Origin: Selaginella moellendorffii
Taxonomy: Eukaryota > Streptophyta > Lycopodiopsida > Selaginellales > Selaginellaceae
Reading direction: 5' to 3'
NCBI RefSeq assembly: GCF_000143415.4
Contig: NW_003314347.1
Span: 581,438 to 645,437 of the forward strand
DNA: 64,000 nucleotides
Translations under genes and position numbers: made by a program
Part shown: positions 1 through 13,219 of the stretch, piece by piece
How positions within the stretch are numbered: the stretch's first letter is position 1
How the letters are laid out: each line of letters begins with the position of its first letter
The notes under the pieces: model-generated
Database searches by the model: none
What the model was told of the DNA's origin: nothing
What the model saw: only the letters and a program-made list of their open reading frames with translations

Positions 1-1950
1 CGTGGAATGGAATGGGCTTGTATTCGTTGCTGGGGTGATTGTTGTTTACGATCACGGAGCCCTCGACGTAATCGAAGGAGTTGGGGCTGTCTTTTGGGCG
101 AGCGATTAGCAGCTCCTGATCTCGAGTGAAAGCCTTGAAATCCGAGTAGAGTGCTCTGATCCATTTTACCTGGAAACAAACACAATTAAGAGTGTCAGTT
201 TCTCTCCTCTTTTTTTTTTCTCAAATTATCCAGATTTTGGGTGATTGGAGAGATTCATGGGGTCAGTTCAGTCAGTCAGTGTTTTATGGAAAGAGAAAAA
301 CTAAAAATTGGTGATCAATGAAGAGAAATCATTCGAAGAACGGCAGCACAGAGCACAACAAGACAAATGGTGGCGAGAGATAGAGCGAGAAAAAACTATA
401 TATCAAAAACACTGTACACACTCTCAATCATTTGGACAAGCAAAAAATTATCACGCGTGGCCGACACGACGAGACGAATTTCCATCCAACAAAACACAAA
501 AAAATGAGCAACAGAGGAGAAAAAAGGGGCTCGCGACTCCAAGCTCGTAAGGTGTAAGACGCTGAGAGAGAAGAAGGAACAAAAGCTAAAGCGTGAACAT
601 CGTGGCAATGGAGGGAGGAGTTATCTTGCTTCTCCTTTTTTCCCTTTTTCGCGTGCTCACCTTTTGAGGAGCTCGCTCGAGATTGATCTTGGCTTTGGTG
701 ATGATCCCAAATTGGCCGAGGCCCCCCAGAACCGCGAAGAAGAGGTCCGCGTGATCCACGGGCGAGCAGCGCACGATTTCACCATTCCCTGGAACGCGCA
801 AAACCGTTAAGAGATTTCTGGGGATAGATTAGAACACACCACCTAACAGACAGAATCAAAGTGATCCACTCCACTCCATTCAAACAAGCGAACAGGAAGC
901 TTCGCAAGAAGCGATTAAACAAAGGAAGGAAAGAAACAATCAAACGATATGTGATGCAAGTGCTCTGTTTTGCTTGGCACGAAACAGGGGATTCAAATCA
1001 AGAGGGATGAATCAAATGATTGGAATTTGCAAGAGAGAGAGACAGAGAGCAAGCAAGCAAGCCAAGCATCGACAATCCAGTGGGGAGAGGAGAGAGAAGA
1101 GAGAGAGAGAGAGAGAGGAAAAAAGAGAAAAGGATCTCCTCACTTCTTGGCAATCAAATCAATCAATCAATCATTGCTATACTTCTGGCCTAGATTCGCA
1201 GAGAGAATCCGCGAATCCATGGCAAAATTGACATCGACCCACGTCCAGGAATCGCGAAATTGAGCTCAAGAAACCGATTATCCAAACAGAGGAGCGATGG
1301 AGGGAGAGAAAAGTTTGCAAAATGCGAGTACCTGTCACTACTTCCAATTCCAGGACATTGCTGATCTGGGGGCCGTATCGAAAGGCCTGGCCGCTCACAC
1401 CCGCGTTGGAGAGCGTCCCCCCAACGCTGAGGAAGAGATAGTCCGTGAGCGATCGCGGCGCCAATCCATACTTCAAGCTCTCCCTCACAACGTCGATCCA
1501 GAGCTCTCCTCCCATGGCCTCCACATACGGCTGCTCCCCGGGCTTTCCTTCCGACACCTTGATCCCGCGCAAGCTCCCCATCTCGATCACGACGCCATCG
1601 CCGGCCTGGGCCTGTCCAGCCACGGAGTGCCCGGCTCCTCTGGCCGCGATGCGCAGAGGCGAGCTCGTGTCGTGGACAGCACGGACAAGCGATGCGATGT
1701 CGCGGACGGAGGAGGGGTAGAGGATGGAGCGGGGGAGGCGGCGATGGATGCGCCCAAAGTCGGAGGAGGAGGCGGGCGAGGTGGCGGTGGCGAAGGTGAT
1801 GTGGCCGTGGAGCGAGAGCGAGGAGAGGGCGGCACAGTCCTGGGCGGAGAGCGGCGATCCAGAGCAGCTGGAATTGGCGAGGCCGACGATGGCCGTGCGC
1901 ACAAAGAGGAGGAGGAGCGCGAGGATTTGTCCCCACGAGAGGATCAACAT
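1..1950 (-). CDS. CKX: Cytokinin dehydrogenase (CKX), 5' part; 3' end lies beyond the window
   Basis: FAD-dependent enzyme that irreversibly removes the N6 side chain of cytokinins. Three exons are visible: 1950-1332, 788-661 and 169 to beyond position 1, with matching phases (1, then 0). The start at 1950 was chosen over an upstream in-frame ATG at 2058 because it begins a hydrophobic signal peptide (MLILSWGQ then an L-rich run), which suits a secreted or vacuolar CKX. The FAD-binding region carries GAGHS; its His (about residue 108) is the expected covalent FAD attachment site. The ELWID segment supplies the expected catalytic Asp. Exon 2 encodes [19 protein letters not shown] and exon 3 encodes [11 protein letters not shown] and [12 protein letters not shown], all typical of CKX. 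One oddity: the usual RSWTDYL reads RSLTDYL here. Family assignment is firm; the paralogue is not determined. Confidence 0.93.
1084..1118. repeat. GA-rich microsatellite in CKX intron 1
   Basis: A run of mostly GA dinucleotides lies in the long first intron (789-1331) of the cytokinin dehydrogenase gene. This intron is about 540 bp, roughly ten times the usual length in this window. Confidence 0.8.
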
Positions 1951-4900
1951 TGCCTCGCTCCTGGGTCTCCTCGTGGTCGGCCATGGTTCGTGATCCTTTG
2001 ACCGGATCATCAAGCCATGTCCTCGAACTCGAGCTTCCATGGCGATCGCGATCAGCAAGAAAAGAACTCTCTCTCTTGTATGTGAGAATTACAAATCAGC
2101 TAAATTTTCTCTCCTTTTTTTCCTTCTCAAGAAAGGGAAGAACTGGGGAGAGAAAAAAGGACGTTCAAAGTGCAGCTGCAGCTGAACTCAGAAACTGAAC
2201 TCAAAAGCCGAAGCCGGGGGCGGAGCTGAAAACTGAAACTGAAACTGAAAACTGGAGACCTTTTGAATGTGAGGCTTTGGGTGGATCGATCTATCCAACC
2301 AACAGAAGCACTTGATGGGGATTTGCCACTTTGCTGCTGCTGGCGGGGAATGCAGCACACTCACACCGTGTTGGCCTTTTATATGCCCAAGTCCGCGCAC
2401 TTACTTGGCCTCCAGTGGTTTTTTTGTAATGCTAAATTAGATGCCACCAACTTACGGAGGATTCAGTCAGTCCAGCAGCCGAATTTCACCAGGGGGGGAA
2501 GAAATAGAAAGAAGCTTTCCTGGAGTTGTTTAAGCTTTTGTTACCGGAAAGCAGAGAAATTTGCGTGCACGAAACAAACAGCACAAACGAGGCTCCTTTT
2601 TGCGGCTGGCTGATGGATCATGGATTGGATCAAAAACTTAGTTTTCTACTTTGTTAAAGAAAAGTCTGGATTTAACGCAAAAACAAAGAAAGATCTTATC
2701 CTCCGACAAAATTTGGGCTGCCCAATTCCTTCCAACAGCACGGAAGGAAAAAGCTCTACTCTGCTGCTGCTTCTGCTGCTGCTGCTGCTGCTGCTGCCTA
2801 GAACAAGACCACTCAAAGATCTGGCAAGCAAGGCATCCATCCATCCATCCTATATACAGCTATCGGCAGAGTATCTAATAAGTGAGATATCAATGAATTG
2901 GAGAGATCATGTCACTGAAGCTAGCAAGAGAGAGAGGGAGAGAGGATCGATGATCATAGCTCCTGCTGGTTGATTCCAGATTCCTTTCTTCCAAAATCTC
3001 TGTTGTGTGGCCGGGCCGTGCGGGCACAGTACTACATGGGTTTCCTTCGTTTTTTATGTGAGTTTTGCTTTTCCCTGTTGTTTCATGTAGATAGTAACTT
3101 ATACATCCTAAGAAGGCTGCGAGAGGACGATACACTCTGCCGCGGGATCCATGATCATGTAGGCAGTTGCCATGAATTGGTCTCATATGGAATGCGCTCT
3201 GGTGATTCCAGTTTCCAGTTGTGTGCGAAAGCGAGAGGTGGGTCGATCCCTCTCTCTCTCGCTCATCAATTGTGGTGGCAGCGACCAAAAGATTCAGTCA
3301 GTGAGTCGTGATCAGACGTAATCAATGATCCATTTTCCATCAAAAGGCTGCAGTCGGACACAGTTTGTGGCTTCGCAGGGTTTGCAATTGCAGCGGCGCA
3401 GCCAATTTCACACGTGCAGCCGAGGGGGGTTCATTTCTTTCACTTTCGTGCCTTTCCACCATTTTTATAATTTTAAACTCGGCCGGATATTCCTCTCCAC
3501 GTACGGAAAATGTACGGCCTTCCTCTTCAATTATTTTACAAGTCAATGTTTGATTCCCATTTTCTCGAACGAGATAGTAGGTAGTATGCGGATTGTAACG
3601 TTCGAACTGTGTTTGTGGGCATGATTGATTTGATGGGAGCAAAAACAAGAGACGACCAGAGACGAGCGGATCATCGTCGCCACCTTTTCCATTCAGGATT
3701 GGGATTTGTTTGTTTAATATGAGATGCCAGTCAAGGTTCAACGATTCCTCCATCCACCTTTTGAGGACTCACAAAAACAGCCTGCAACTGGATTTCCATT
3801 CGAGAGATTAGACACAGACACATATGTTTCGCAAACAATCTATCAGGAACACCGATAATATTCCAAATATATTGTGCATAGATTGAATGGGGCGGTCTCC
3901 CCAGTGACTCCTGTTTCGCCACCCTCTTGCAATGGGTAAATTATTCTAAAGTATTGCACTTGAGCCCTCAATATTCCCCCCTCTACGGCAATCCGCATAT
4001 TAATAATCTCGCCATCTCGCTCCTTGAAATCGCAAAACAACACGAGAAAGATGCCAAAATGCCCATGCTTGGTAATTCCGGTCAAGCATCTCTCGCGTGG
4101 AATGGCCAATGTGACGTGTGGATTGGTGGGCTTTGGGCGACATGTTGCGCGGACGTGGAGTACTCATCCGATGTGGCCGGCCCCGTCAGCTCGTCTTTTG
4201 GGAACATTTTTCTACAAGAGGCAGTCACGTGGGCGTGGAGGCCCCAGTTTGCGAACTCGAGGTTGGCAACTGGAACTGCAACACCGCGTTTGCCTCTAAA
4301 GTACTGTCATAAGGGTTATGAGATTCCTCTCATTTCGGTGCTCTGAAAGGTGGCGGAGATTTGGATTTGGATTCCTTTCCCCATGGGGCTGTGGGTAACT
4401 CTCGAGGTTGCTGCCATTTGGGCGACAAGGTCCGCCACAAATTGCACGAGAACAACGAGATCGACGGCCCCGCGACAGTTCTGGTAGACAGCTTGATTGA
4501 TTTCAACGCTGCAAGAAGAGCGAGCTCGTTTGCGAGGGCGGGTGGTAATTGTTTCCCTGCAGCGAAATGTCAGTGATCTCGTCACAAGCTTTCCAGATTT
4601 TTTCGTCTGGGCGTGGACATTTTCGGAAGAAAGCGAGTACAAGAAAACAAGCACATAAGGGGGCATCCGCGCACTCTCACTGTCCATCCCAACTGGACCA
4701 GCAACGCTTTCCCCCCAACCAGACATAACAGCGCGACAGGCATGCCTCACCACCTTTGCATGGCCAATGTGGCAATCCGGGCCACAGATGCCCACGTGAA
4801 GTTGTGTCTGCAGTGGGGCGCATATTCGTGAATCTGCTTTGGGATTGGTAGCAATGTATATGGCTTTGGGACCAGCAAATGCACGAAACGAGTACATGCC

Positions 4901-5856
4901 CACAATTTGCCACCCTTGCAGTGAGGTGAACAATCATTGATGATATCATCCATGCATCAATGTATACTTGTCCAAGGGAATGTACGGACGAAGGTTCAAT
5001 CCCTTTAGATGGTGGTTGGCTGCTGAAATCTTCCGTCTCCAATCCAACCGACGAATTAGGGTTGCGGCAGTGAAGATGAATGTTTAGAGGGCTTTGTCCG
5101 TTTCGGTTTTTGTTTATCCGGTTTTGTTTTTGTTTTTGGTTTTGACACATTTCAACGGGGGAGTGAATGAACTTAGCGCCGTTTTAGGTGGTGCCTTGAA
5201 GTTTTTTGTATTTCCCGGAATGTGAAGTTTACATCAGCGAGATCTTGCGCGCCCCAGAGATTTGGTTGCATACCCACGGCATATACAAAATAGTCAAGCA
5301 CGGCGACAAGAGTAAATTAATACGTAGATGTTATAGTGCAACATGAGTCGTGGATACTTTTCTCTTGAATGGTCGTCACGTCTCTTGGCGGCATTCAAGC
5401 AGCGCAATGTTGCAATGGAGGCTGCATTTGCGCGCTCTACGTAAGTCTAAGATTCTGTCTAACTTGGCTGGCGAGAATTAGGGTTTGTTGTCTGATCCTT
5501 GCACGTGGCAGGCGATGCGTTTGGGTTGGAGTGCATGCATGAATGCAGGCCATTGACCTTGCAACCCGGTCCAAATACATGGTTTTGATCGAAGAAGAGG
5601 TCAAGCTCCAAACAGAAAACTAACATGAATTCATGATGCTTTGTGCCAAATGCTTATATATTTATACCACCAAGAGAACGTTAACTTGTGGGATGCCCAG
5701 AAGCCTTCATTCGTAAGCATTAATTTCCCCCGCATATCTCCGTCGCTTGTTTATTAAATGAAGCTACGGTTTCGTTCGTGGAATCGAAATTTTGTGCGCC
5801 CGAACTGCCTGACGACTGACTGTTTGTGTCATGTGGAAAGAGAATCAGATTTTATG
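1951..5856. other. Intergenic region, no supported gene
   Basis: About 3.9 kb between two divergent genes (CKX on minus, AT-hook gene on plus). Open frames here are short, overlap on both strands and show no recognisable domain or splice-consistent continuation. It holds a CTG microsatellite (2761-2797), a CATC run near 2836 and the CKX promoter and 5' UTR. I see no tRNA or known microRNA. Confidence 0.6.
2761..2797. repeat. CTG trinucleotide microsatellite
   Basis: About twelve CTG units with one TTC interruption, in the intergenic region upstream of CKX. Confidence 0.9.
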
Positions 5857-5865
5857 TATATATAA
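5857..5865 (+). promoter_or_regulatory. TATA box of the AT-hook gene
   Basis: TATATATAA lies about 325 bp upstream of the start codon at 6190. This would give a 5' leader of roughly 295 nt, unless the leader contains an intron. Confidence 0.5.
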
Positions 5866-6189
5866 CCGACAGTGGATTCAGTAGTTTTGTGGCACCGAGG
5901 GAGCGAAACTTACGAGCATCCCACCGAGAACAGTGTGTAGTGTCTGACTTGAAGCAAATCGAATCGAGTAGAGGACACATAACACACAGTTCCTGTCTTT
6001 AAAAGTTCTCAGATCGATCAATCGATCTAGATGGTGATCATGCTGCTTGTTTAGTGTCCGATCTGGATTGATATGGAGCTTTGGTTTAGCGTCCTAAGCG
6101 TGTGAGGTTGCCATTAAGAGCTTCTTACACATACATGGCTGATTCAACGGTTTGAGCGCTTTTTTACTCTTGGCTTCACTGTTTGATCG

Positions 6190-7284
6190 ATGATCAAGTG
6201 GCGATCCATGCAGGGAAGCGTCGGCGGTCCAGTTCTGCTCCAGTTTGATTCGATCCAAAGCCTCCACTCGCACCTGGACAAGATGATCTACAATGTGGTG
6301 CCGGCAGCACCATCGCCACTGTGCTTCCATGTTGTCTCTCACAGTTTTCTCGTAGCGGCAGGCCCGGTCAACGTAGTTCAACCCACCGTTCAGCACAGAA
6401 ATGGATCGGTCAACACGGTCCCTCCGCCGAGGTGTGCGATTCTTTTCATCCATCGCGTTCTCTTGCTCGCTCTTAACTGCTCTTATAGATTTAAGACCAA
6501 GAGAAAACGAGGAAGACCAAAGAAATACATCGATCCGAGCATCAAGCGCAAGCCCGGGAGACCCAGAAAGCATCAATGGGTCACTCAGGATGATCAAGTC
6601 TACACGGAAACTCGAGCTCTGCCAAAAGAGTCCGGTCAAGATCTGATTCCAGAGGTGCTGTCTTTGTTCTTCCTCGTTCTTTCTTTTCTCTCCACGGCTT
6701 TTATTTCGAGCAGGAAGATGGTTCTTGTGATGTTGAGGAGGTATTGGAGCCGAGACTTACTAGTACGTCGAGTTTCGGCCAAAAGCTGGAAGCCGAGCTC
6801 GAGAGATCGTTTGATGGTGACGAGCTTGAGAGAATGGAGAGAGATGTGAGCCATCGTAAGCCCGTCGTGAAGTTGAGACAAACGCGCCAGGGAAGCGTTC
6901 CATTCGAGACTGAAAATGCAGGGAACTCGTATCTTGACCACTTTCCAGGTGACGCTACATATGATCAGCTCAAAGTTTTTCTCATCTTCTTCTCTGTTTC
7001 CTCGTTCTCGTTTTGTGTAGACTTTACTGAAGTTCTCAGTGTGACTAGAAGCTCAGAGAAGAGGCTTCGACTGTTGCGTGGATTCTTTTTCTGGCTACAG
7101 GTGATCAATCTCCAAAGCTCTAAATGTGTTTGACTGAGAGCTTATTCTTTTGCAGCATTCTTGTATGATGAATTCATTCAAGCCCTGGCTGTCAGGAGAA
7201 GTGCTCGAGGATCCAAAAGAGTGTCAGGAGATCACTCCGAATGATCAAGAGATTTTTGACATGAAAGTGGTCTTACAACTATAA
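6190..7284 (+). CDS. Small protein with two AT-hook motifs
   Basis: Five exons (6190-6431, 6489-6654, 6714-6948, 7021-7100, 7156-7284) join with consistent phases into 283 residues. The start is the first ATG after an in-frame TGA at 6184. Two AT-hooks sit at about residues 88-93 (RGRPKK) and 103-108 (PGRPRK), the second exon beginning just before them. AT-hooks bind the minor groove of AT-rich DNA, so a nuclear DNA-binding role is inferred. The rest has no domain I recognise: there is no PPC/DUF296 domain as in plant AHL proteins, and the C-terminal half is acidic and charged. It ends 16 bp from the stop of the convergent PPR gene, so their 3' UTRs must overlap. Confidence 0.8.
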
Positions 7285-7300
7285 ACAAGTGTTGTTTGAT

Positions 7301-9124
7301 CTAAGCTCTACCCAAGTTCCCAAGAGAAGCATAGAGATTTGACAAGAGAACGTGAGAAGCAGCGTCGTTGGGATCCAGAGTCGACAGATGCTTGGCAGTT
7401 TTGTTTCCAATCTTCGTATTTTCCTGAAGTTTACATGCATTTAGCAGCGATCCCCAGTGCAAGACTTCCGGCACGAAAGGCATGGTACGTATAAGTTCCT
7501 GCGCACTCTCGAGCCGTCCTGCTCGACAAAGAATATCGGCCATGCTAAAGTAGTGCTCTCTCCCTGGAGCAATCCCGTGATCCCTTCTCATCGAGGTAAA
7601 ATAACCATGGCCTCTGTAGAGCAATCCAACATGGTTACAAGCAAGTAGAGCGCTGGCGAAGCATATATCATCGGGCTTCACTCCTTCCAAGTTCATCGCG
7701 TGGAAAATTTGGATCGAATCCATCTGGTTGCCAGAGTGAGCAAAAGCCGAGATCATTGCCGTCCACGACACAACGTTTCGCTCGGGCATCGTCTCAAACA
7801 CGAACAAGGAAGTTCTCAAGTGACCAGCTTGAGCGTACGCTTGGAGTATGGTTGTCCAGGCAACTGTGTCTTTCCACGGCATCTCTTCGAACAAGATCTT
7901 TGCTCCTCGGATGTCACCGCTGGTAGCGTAGCCTTGCAGCATCGCCGACCACGAGACCAAGTTCTTCTCGGGCATGGAATCAAACATAAACTTTGCGGCT
8001 TCCAAGTCTTGTCGCCCGGCGTGAGCAGCAAGCATGGCGGTCATTGACACGACGTTTCTTTCGGGCATGGAATTGAAGAGCTCGATGGCGTTGGAAAACT
8101 CCCCGGCTTCGACGTAAGCCTGGAGCATGAGCGTCCAGGACACGACATTTCTCCGTGGGATTGTCTCAAACAAGTCTCTCGCCCTAGGAACATCTCTTGC
8201 TTGTGTGTAACCCAGCAGCATCACGCTCCACGCCACGAGATCGCGGCCCTTGTCCACCGGAACTGGGATAGAATCAAACAAGCGCTTGGCTTCTCTCATC
8301 TTTCCTCGTTGTGCGTACGCCTGGAGCATCACAGTCCATGAAATCTCGTCCAAGAGTTCCATCCCGTCAAAGATTTGCTTGGCTCTTTCCAGATCGCCCT
8401 CTTGCGCGTAAGCAGTGATCATGCTAGTGGATGCTGCGATGCTCGGCTGCTCCAGCTTGTCAAAGATGTGCTTGGCTTCGTGGAGGTGGCCTTTACGCAC
8501 GTATGCCGCGATCAGAGCCATTGCTGCCGCAGGAGCAAACTCTGGAATGGAATCAAAGACATATTTTGCGGAATGCAGGCTTCCGGAGCTGGCGAATCCA
8601 GTGATCAAGGCAATGCTGGTAATCTCGTTCCACTCCGGCATCTTGTCAAAGAGAAGTTTTGCCGAATCCATATGCCCTCCTCTGGCATATGCAGTGATCA
8701 AAGTATTCCATGAAGCTGTGTCCCATGCAGGCATCTTATTGAAAAATTGGTTAGCTTCGTTTGCACAGTCATGGTTTGAATAAGCAGCCAAGATGGTGTT
8801 CCATGAAACTACGTTCATTTCTGGAAAGCTCTCTAGAAACGTTTTTGCGGTCTCAAGATGCCCATTCTGGGCATAAGCATTCAGCATGATGTTCCAAGAG
8901 AAAACATCTCTCGACTGCAAGCTTTGAAAGACATCAAACGCATCACGGGCGCTCCCGCATCTGCCATACATTTTCACCAAGAGATTGCAGAGATGCCTAT
9001 CCTGCGAGAGCTGCTCGCTGGAAAGAACTCGAGCGTGGAGCTGCCTGGCCTGCGACAAATCCTTGCACGATGCCACCAACGACGCTAGATCCTCCTTCAC
9101 ACTGCCCGTGGAAAGCTCACGCAT
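7301..9124 (-). CDS. Intronless PLS-class pentatricopeptide repeat protein ending in the E1 region
   Basis: A 607-residue single-exon ORF made of tandem PPR motifs, mostly about 31 residues long (S-type) with the recurring pattern NVVSWTAMLxAYAxxG. PPR proteins of this class bind organellar RNA, usually to guide C-to-U editing. A longer unit containing GVKPDDICFASALLAC and an E1-like segment (WGSLLNACKL to HVLLSNLYASLG) close the protein. It then stops at residue 607, so the E2, E+ and DYW deaminase segments that normally follow are missing. Such a protein could act only with a DYW domain supplied by a partner, or it may be truncated. An N-terminal targeting peptide is not obvious. The upstream region is a decayed copy of the HEMB 3' end. 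Confidence 0.93.
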   Translation of the reverse strand: MRELSTGSVKEDLASLVASCKDLSQARQLHARVLSSEQLSQDRHLCNLLVKMYGRCGSARDAFDVFQSLQSRDVFSWNIMLNAYAQNGHLETAKTFLESFPEMNVVSWNTILAAYSNHDCANEANQFFNKMPAWDTASWNTLITAYARGGHMDSAKLLFDKMPEWNEITSIALITGFASSGSLHSAKYVFDSIPEFAPAAAMALIAAYVRKGHLHEAKHIFDKLEQPSIAASTSMITAYAQEGDLERAKQIFDGMELLDEISWTVMLQAYAQRGKMREAKRLFDSIPVPVDKGRDLVAWSVMLLGYTQARDVPRARDLFETIPRRNVVSWTLMLQAYVEAGEFSNAIELFNSMPERNVVSMTAMLAAHAGRQDLEAAKFMFDSMPEKNLVSWSAMLQGYATSGDIRGAKILFEEMPWKDTVAWTTILQAYAQAGHLRTSLFVFETMPERNVVSWTAMISAFAHSGNQMDSIQIFHAMNLEGVKPDDICFASALLACNHVGLLYRGHGYFTSMRRDHGIAPGREHYFSMADILCRAGRLESAQELIRTMPFVPEVLHWGSLLNACKLQENTKIGNKTAKHLSTLDPNDAASHVLLSNLYASLGNLGRA

Positions 9125-9149
9125 TTATTCCATCAGAAGAAGACCTTTG

Positions 9150-9256
9150 TCTCCTCCATATCCCGCAAAGCAAACTTCGTTTTCTTATTTAACCATCCGG
9201 CCCCTTGCAACGCTGCGAAAGTATGAATGACGTCGGCCACAGCTCACTCTTTCCAG
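9150..9256 (-). pseudogene. Decayed tandem duplicate of the last HEMB exon
   Basis: This stretch matches the coding end and downstream sequence of HEMB at about 9296-9418, at an offset of 147-162 bp with an internal indel. Both share a TCTCCTCCAT block and the region coding for [17 protein letters not shown], here broken by substitutions and a premature stop. It lies in the same orientation as HEMB, directly upstream of the PPR start codon, so it probably supplies part of that gene's leader or promoter. Confidence 0.8.
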
Positions 9257-9336
9257 AGTCCCGAGCTTAAATACAGCCATGTTTTGAGTGATCTTTCTCC
9301 TCCATCTCCCGTGAATGATGTCTCATTTTCTTTTTC

Positions 9337-11248
<1,912 letters not shown>

Positions 11249-11290
11249 TGCCGTGGTTTTAGGGTTTATCGAAATATTTCTTCCAGGTAG
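11249..11290. promoter_or_regulatory. Very short divergent promoter between HEMB and DSE1, with telo-box
   Basis: Only 42 bp separate the HEMB and DSE1 start codons. A telo-box-like TTTTAGGGTTTA lies here, near 11258. The 5' UTRs or core promoters must overlap each other or lie partly inside the opposite gene. Confidence 0.6.
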
Positions 11291-13004
11291 ATGTCTAGCC
11301 TGGGGCGCCCTCCAGATCCCATCGCGGTGCTCAGGGCGCACAGATCGTGCGTGAATGCCGTCGCGTTTCACGGCGCCAAGCTCCTCCTCTCCGGGTAGGG
11401 ATCCAAGCGATCTTTGTTTTTCCCTCGCGCTCTCGGCCTCATCTCTTTCATCTCAGTGACACAAATGGCGAGCTACGGATTTGGGATGTTAGTCGCAGAA
11501 GGACGATCGCTTCGTGCCAGTGAGTAAAATTCTTTTGGAGGATCGATCAAGAGTGAATTTTATTGCGTTTTTTCTTTCGGTTTAGAGCACACAGTCCCAA
11601 GGCTGGAGTGATTGGAATTGGCACTAGCGGGCTTATGGAGAACAAAGTTCTAAGGCAAGCAAGCTTTCTTTTGCTTGAGTGATTGTGAGTACCATCGTCT
11701 TTGTTCTCGCAGCCAAGGACGCGATGGCACTGTCAAATGCTGGCAGCTAGGTGAAGCAAGCTTATCAAGGTCTTTTTTTTTTGTGTGTGGGGTTGTACTC
11801 TCCTTTTCCTTTTCTCACATTCTTTGGTTTTCGTCTTGCAGGGAACCTCTGGTCACAATCAGAACGAATGCGTATCATTTTTGCAAGCTCTCGCCTTTGA
11901 GAGTGTCTACTGCTCCTGTCATTACTGAAGTTGCCCTGGAAGAGAACGACAATGTGGAGCACAATCTTATAGCTCGAAATCTTTCAGGTAATACAACCTT
12001 GGGTTGCCAGACAAACTTTGCCTCATTTTTCGTCCCAGGAAAGTCTCTCGTGGCCATTGCTGGCGAGGAGCCCTCGATTGTAAGTGGCAGCTCCCTCTAG
12101 TTTCCCGAAACCTTCCTTCAGTCGCTGATTGATTCTTAAATCGTGTAGCTTGCAGGCTGAAATCTGGGACGTCGATGCGGGTGTTCGTGTGGAGCGGCTG
12201 CATCATCATCACGATACGAAAGGCTCAGGTAATCTATGTTCGAGGCATATCAATGTGTGAACGTTCTAAATCCCTGTCGCAGGAATGTGTATGGCGCTCG
12301 AGCTATTTGTACCACCTGAGCTAGACGGGACACCCAACGCACTCGTTGGGTACGAGGATGGAAGCATGGCATTATGGGACATGAGAAACTGTCGTTCTCC
12401 TCGTACTACTGCTCGTTTTCACACGGAACCTGGTACATAACACGCAACTTTTGTAGCACTGGTCGTGATCATTTTCCTGCCAGTGTTGAGCCTTGCGCTG
12501 GATGATTGGTGCCGAGGTGGAATGTCCGGTGCGGCTGACGAGAAAACGGTGTTTTTCAACATTGACTACAAGCAGGTTCGTTCGATCATGTCGAAGGTTG
12601 CTCCAACTTCCGTTTTTTCCATTTGTAGAACGCGTTTGCGTCGATACTGGAAGTAAACCACGGACGGCCTGGTATTGGAGACGTCGCAGTTCGTCCAGAC
12701 TGTAAGATCGCTGCCACTGCTGGATGGGATAACCGGTAAGCTTCAGTGGAACCATTCATTCACTCACAAATTATTTGCGCCTTCGCGGAGTCCAGCGTCC
12801 GGATATATGATTATCAACGCAGGCGCGCTCTAGCGATTCTCAAGTATCATTCATCATCGGTGAGTGCCTTGGTTTGCTGCGAGGCAGCATTCTCACTGCT
12901 TTTGCCTGTAGGTGACTGGAGTTGCGTTCTCCAGCGACAACGCTTTGCTAGCTTCATCATCTCAAGATTCGTGCATCGCACTGTGGTCATTATACCCGCC
13001 GTAA
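11291..13004 (+). CDS. DSE1: WD40 protein DSE1/TANMEI (ASA1/GNB1L-like)
   Basis: Twelve exons with consistent phases (11291-11394, 11457-11519, 11586-11654, 11713-11769, 11842-11987, 12039-12079, 12156-12228, 12283-12432, 12484-12575, 12629-12735, 12796-12859, 12912-13004) give 352 residues. WD40 repeats include NGELRIWDVS, SQGRDGTVKCWQLG, GYEDGSMALWDMRN and AATAGWDNRVRIYDY, and the protein ends SCIALWSLYPP. The order and wording match Arabidopsis DSE1/TAN, which is required for embryogenesis and normal plasmodesmatal transport; animal GNB1L and yeast Asa1 are relatives. Function here is inferred from homology. The third intron (11655-11712) starts with GC, not GT (AAG then GCAAGC), and is needed to keep the frame. 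Confidence 0.94.
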
Positions 13005-13219
13005 AGCTACGATTCCAGCAAGTATGGCTAAGCATGAAATCTTCGTCCGGAGAAGAAGAAGATGAAGAAAAAAAAAGAATGCTCGAAGTACACCACCAAA
13101 TTCCTCGATTGAGACGGGGATTGGTAAGAATTTAGACGAAAGAGAGAGGAAAAGAAAAGGAATGGGAGCTTTCAGTGTAGCGTGAAGTATCTTCTTGGTA
13201 GCTCGAGTGCGGCGCAGCC

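Noticed and set aside
1297-2001. 234-codon plus-strand ORF
   Set aside because: It is antisense to CKX exon 1, whose motifs, signal peptide and splice sites are clear; high GC makes the antisense frame open by chance.
4316-4933. 205-codon minus-strand ORF in the 2-5.8 kb gap
   Set aside because: No domain, no splice-consistent partners, low-complexity composition and overlapping ORFs of equal length on the other strand.
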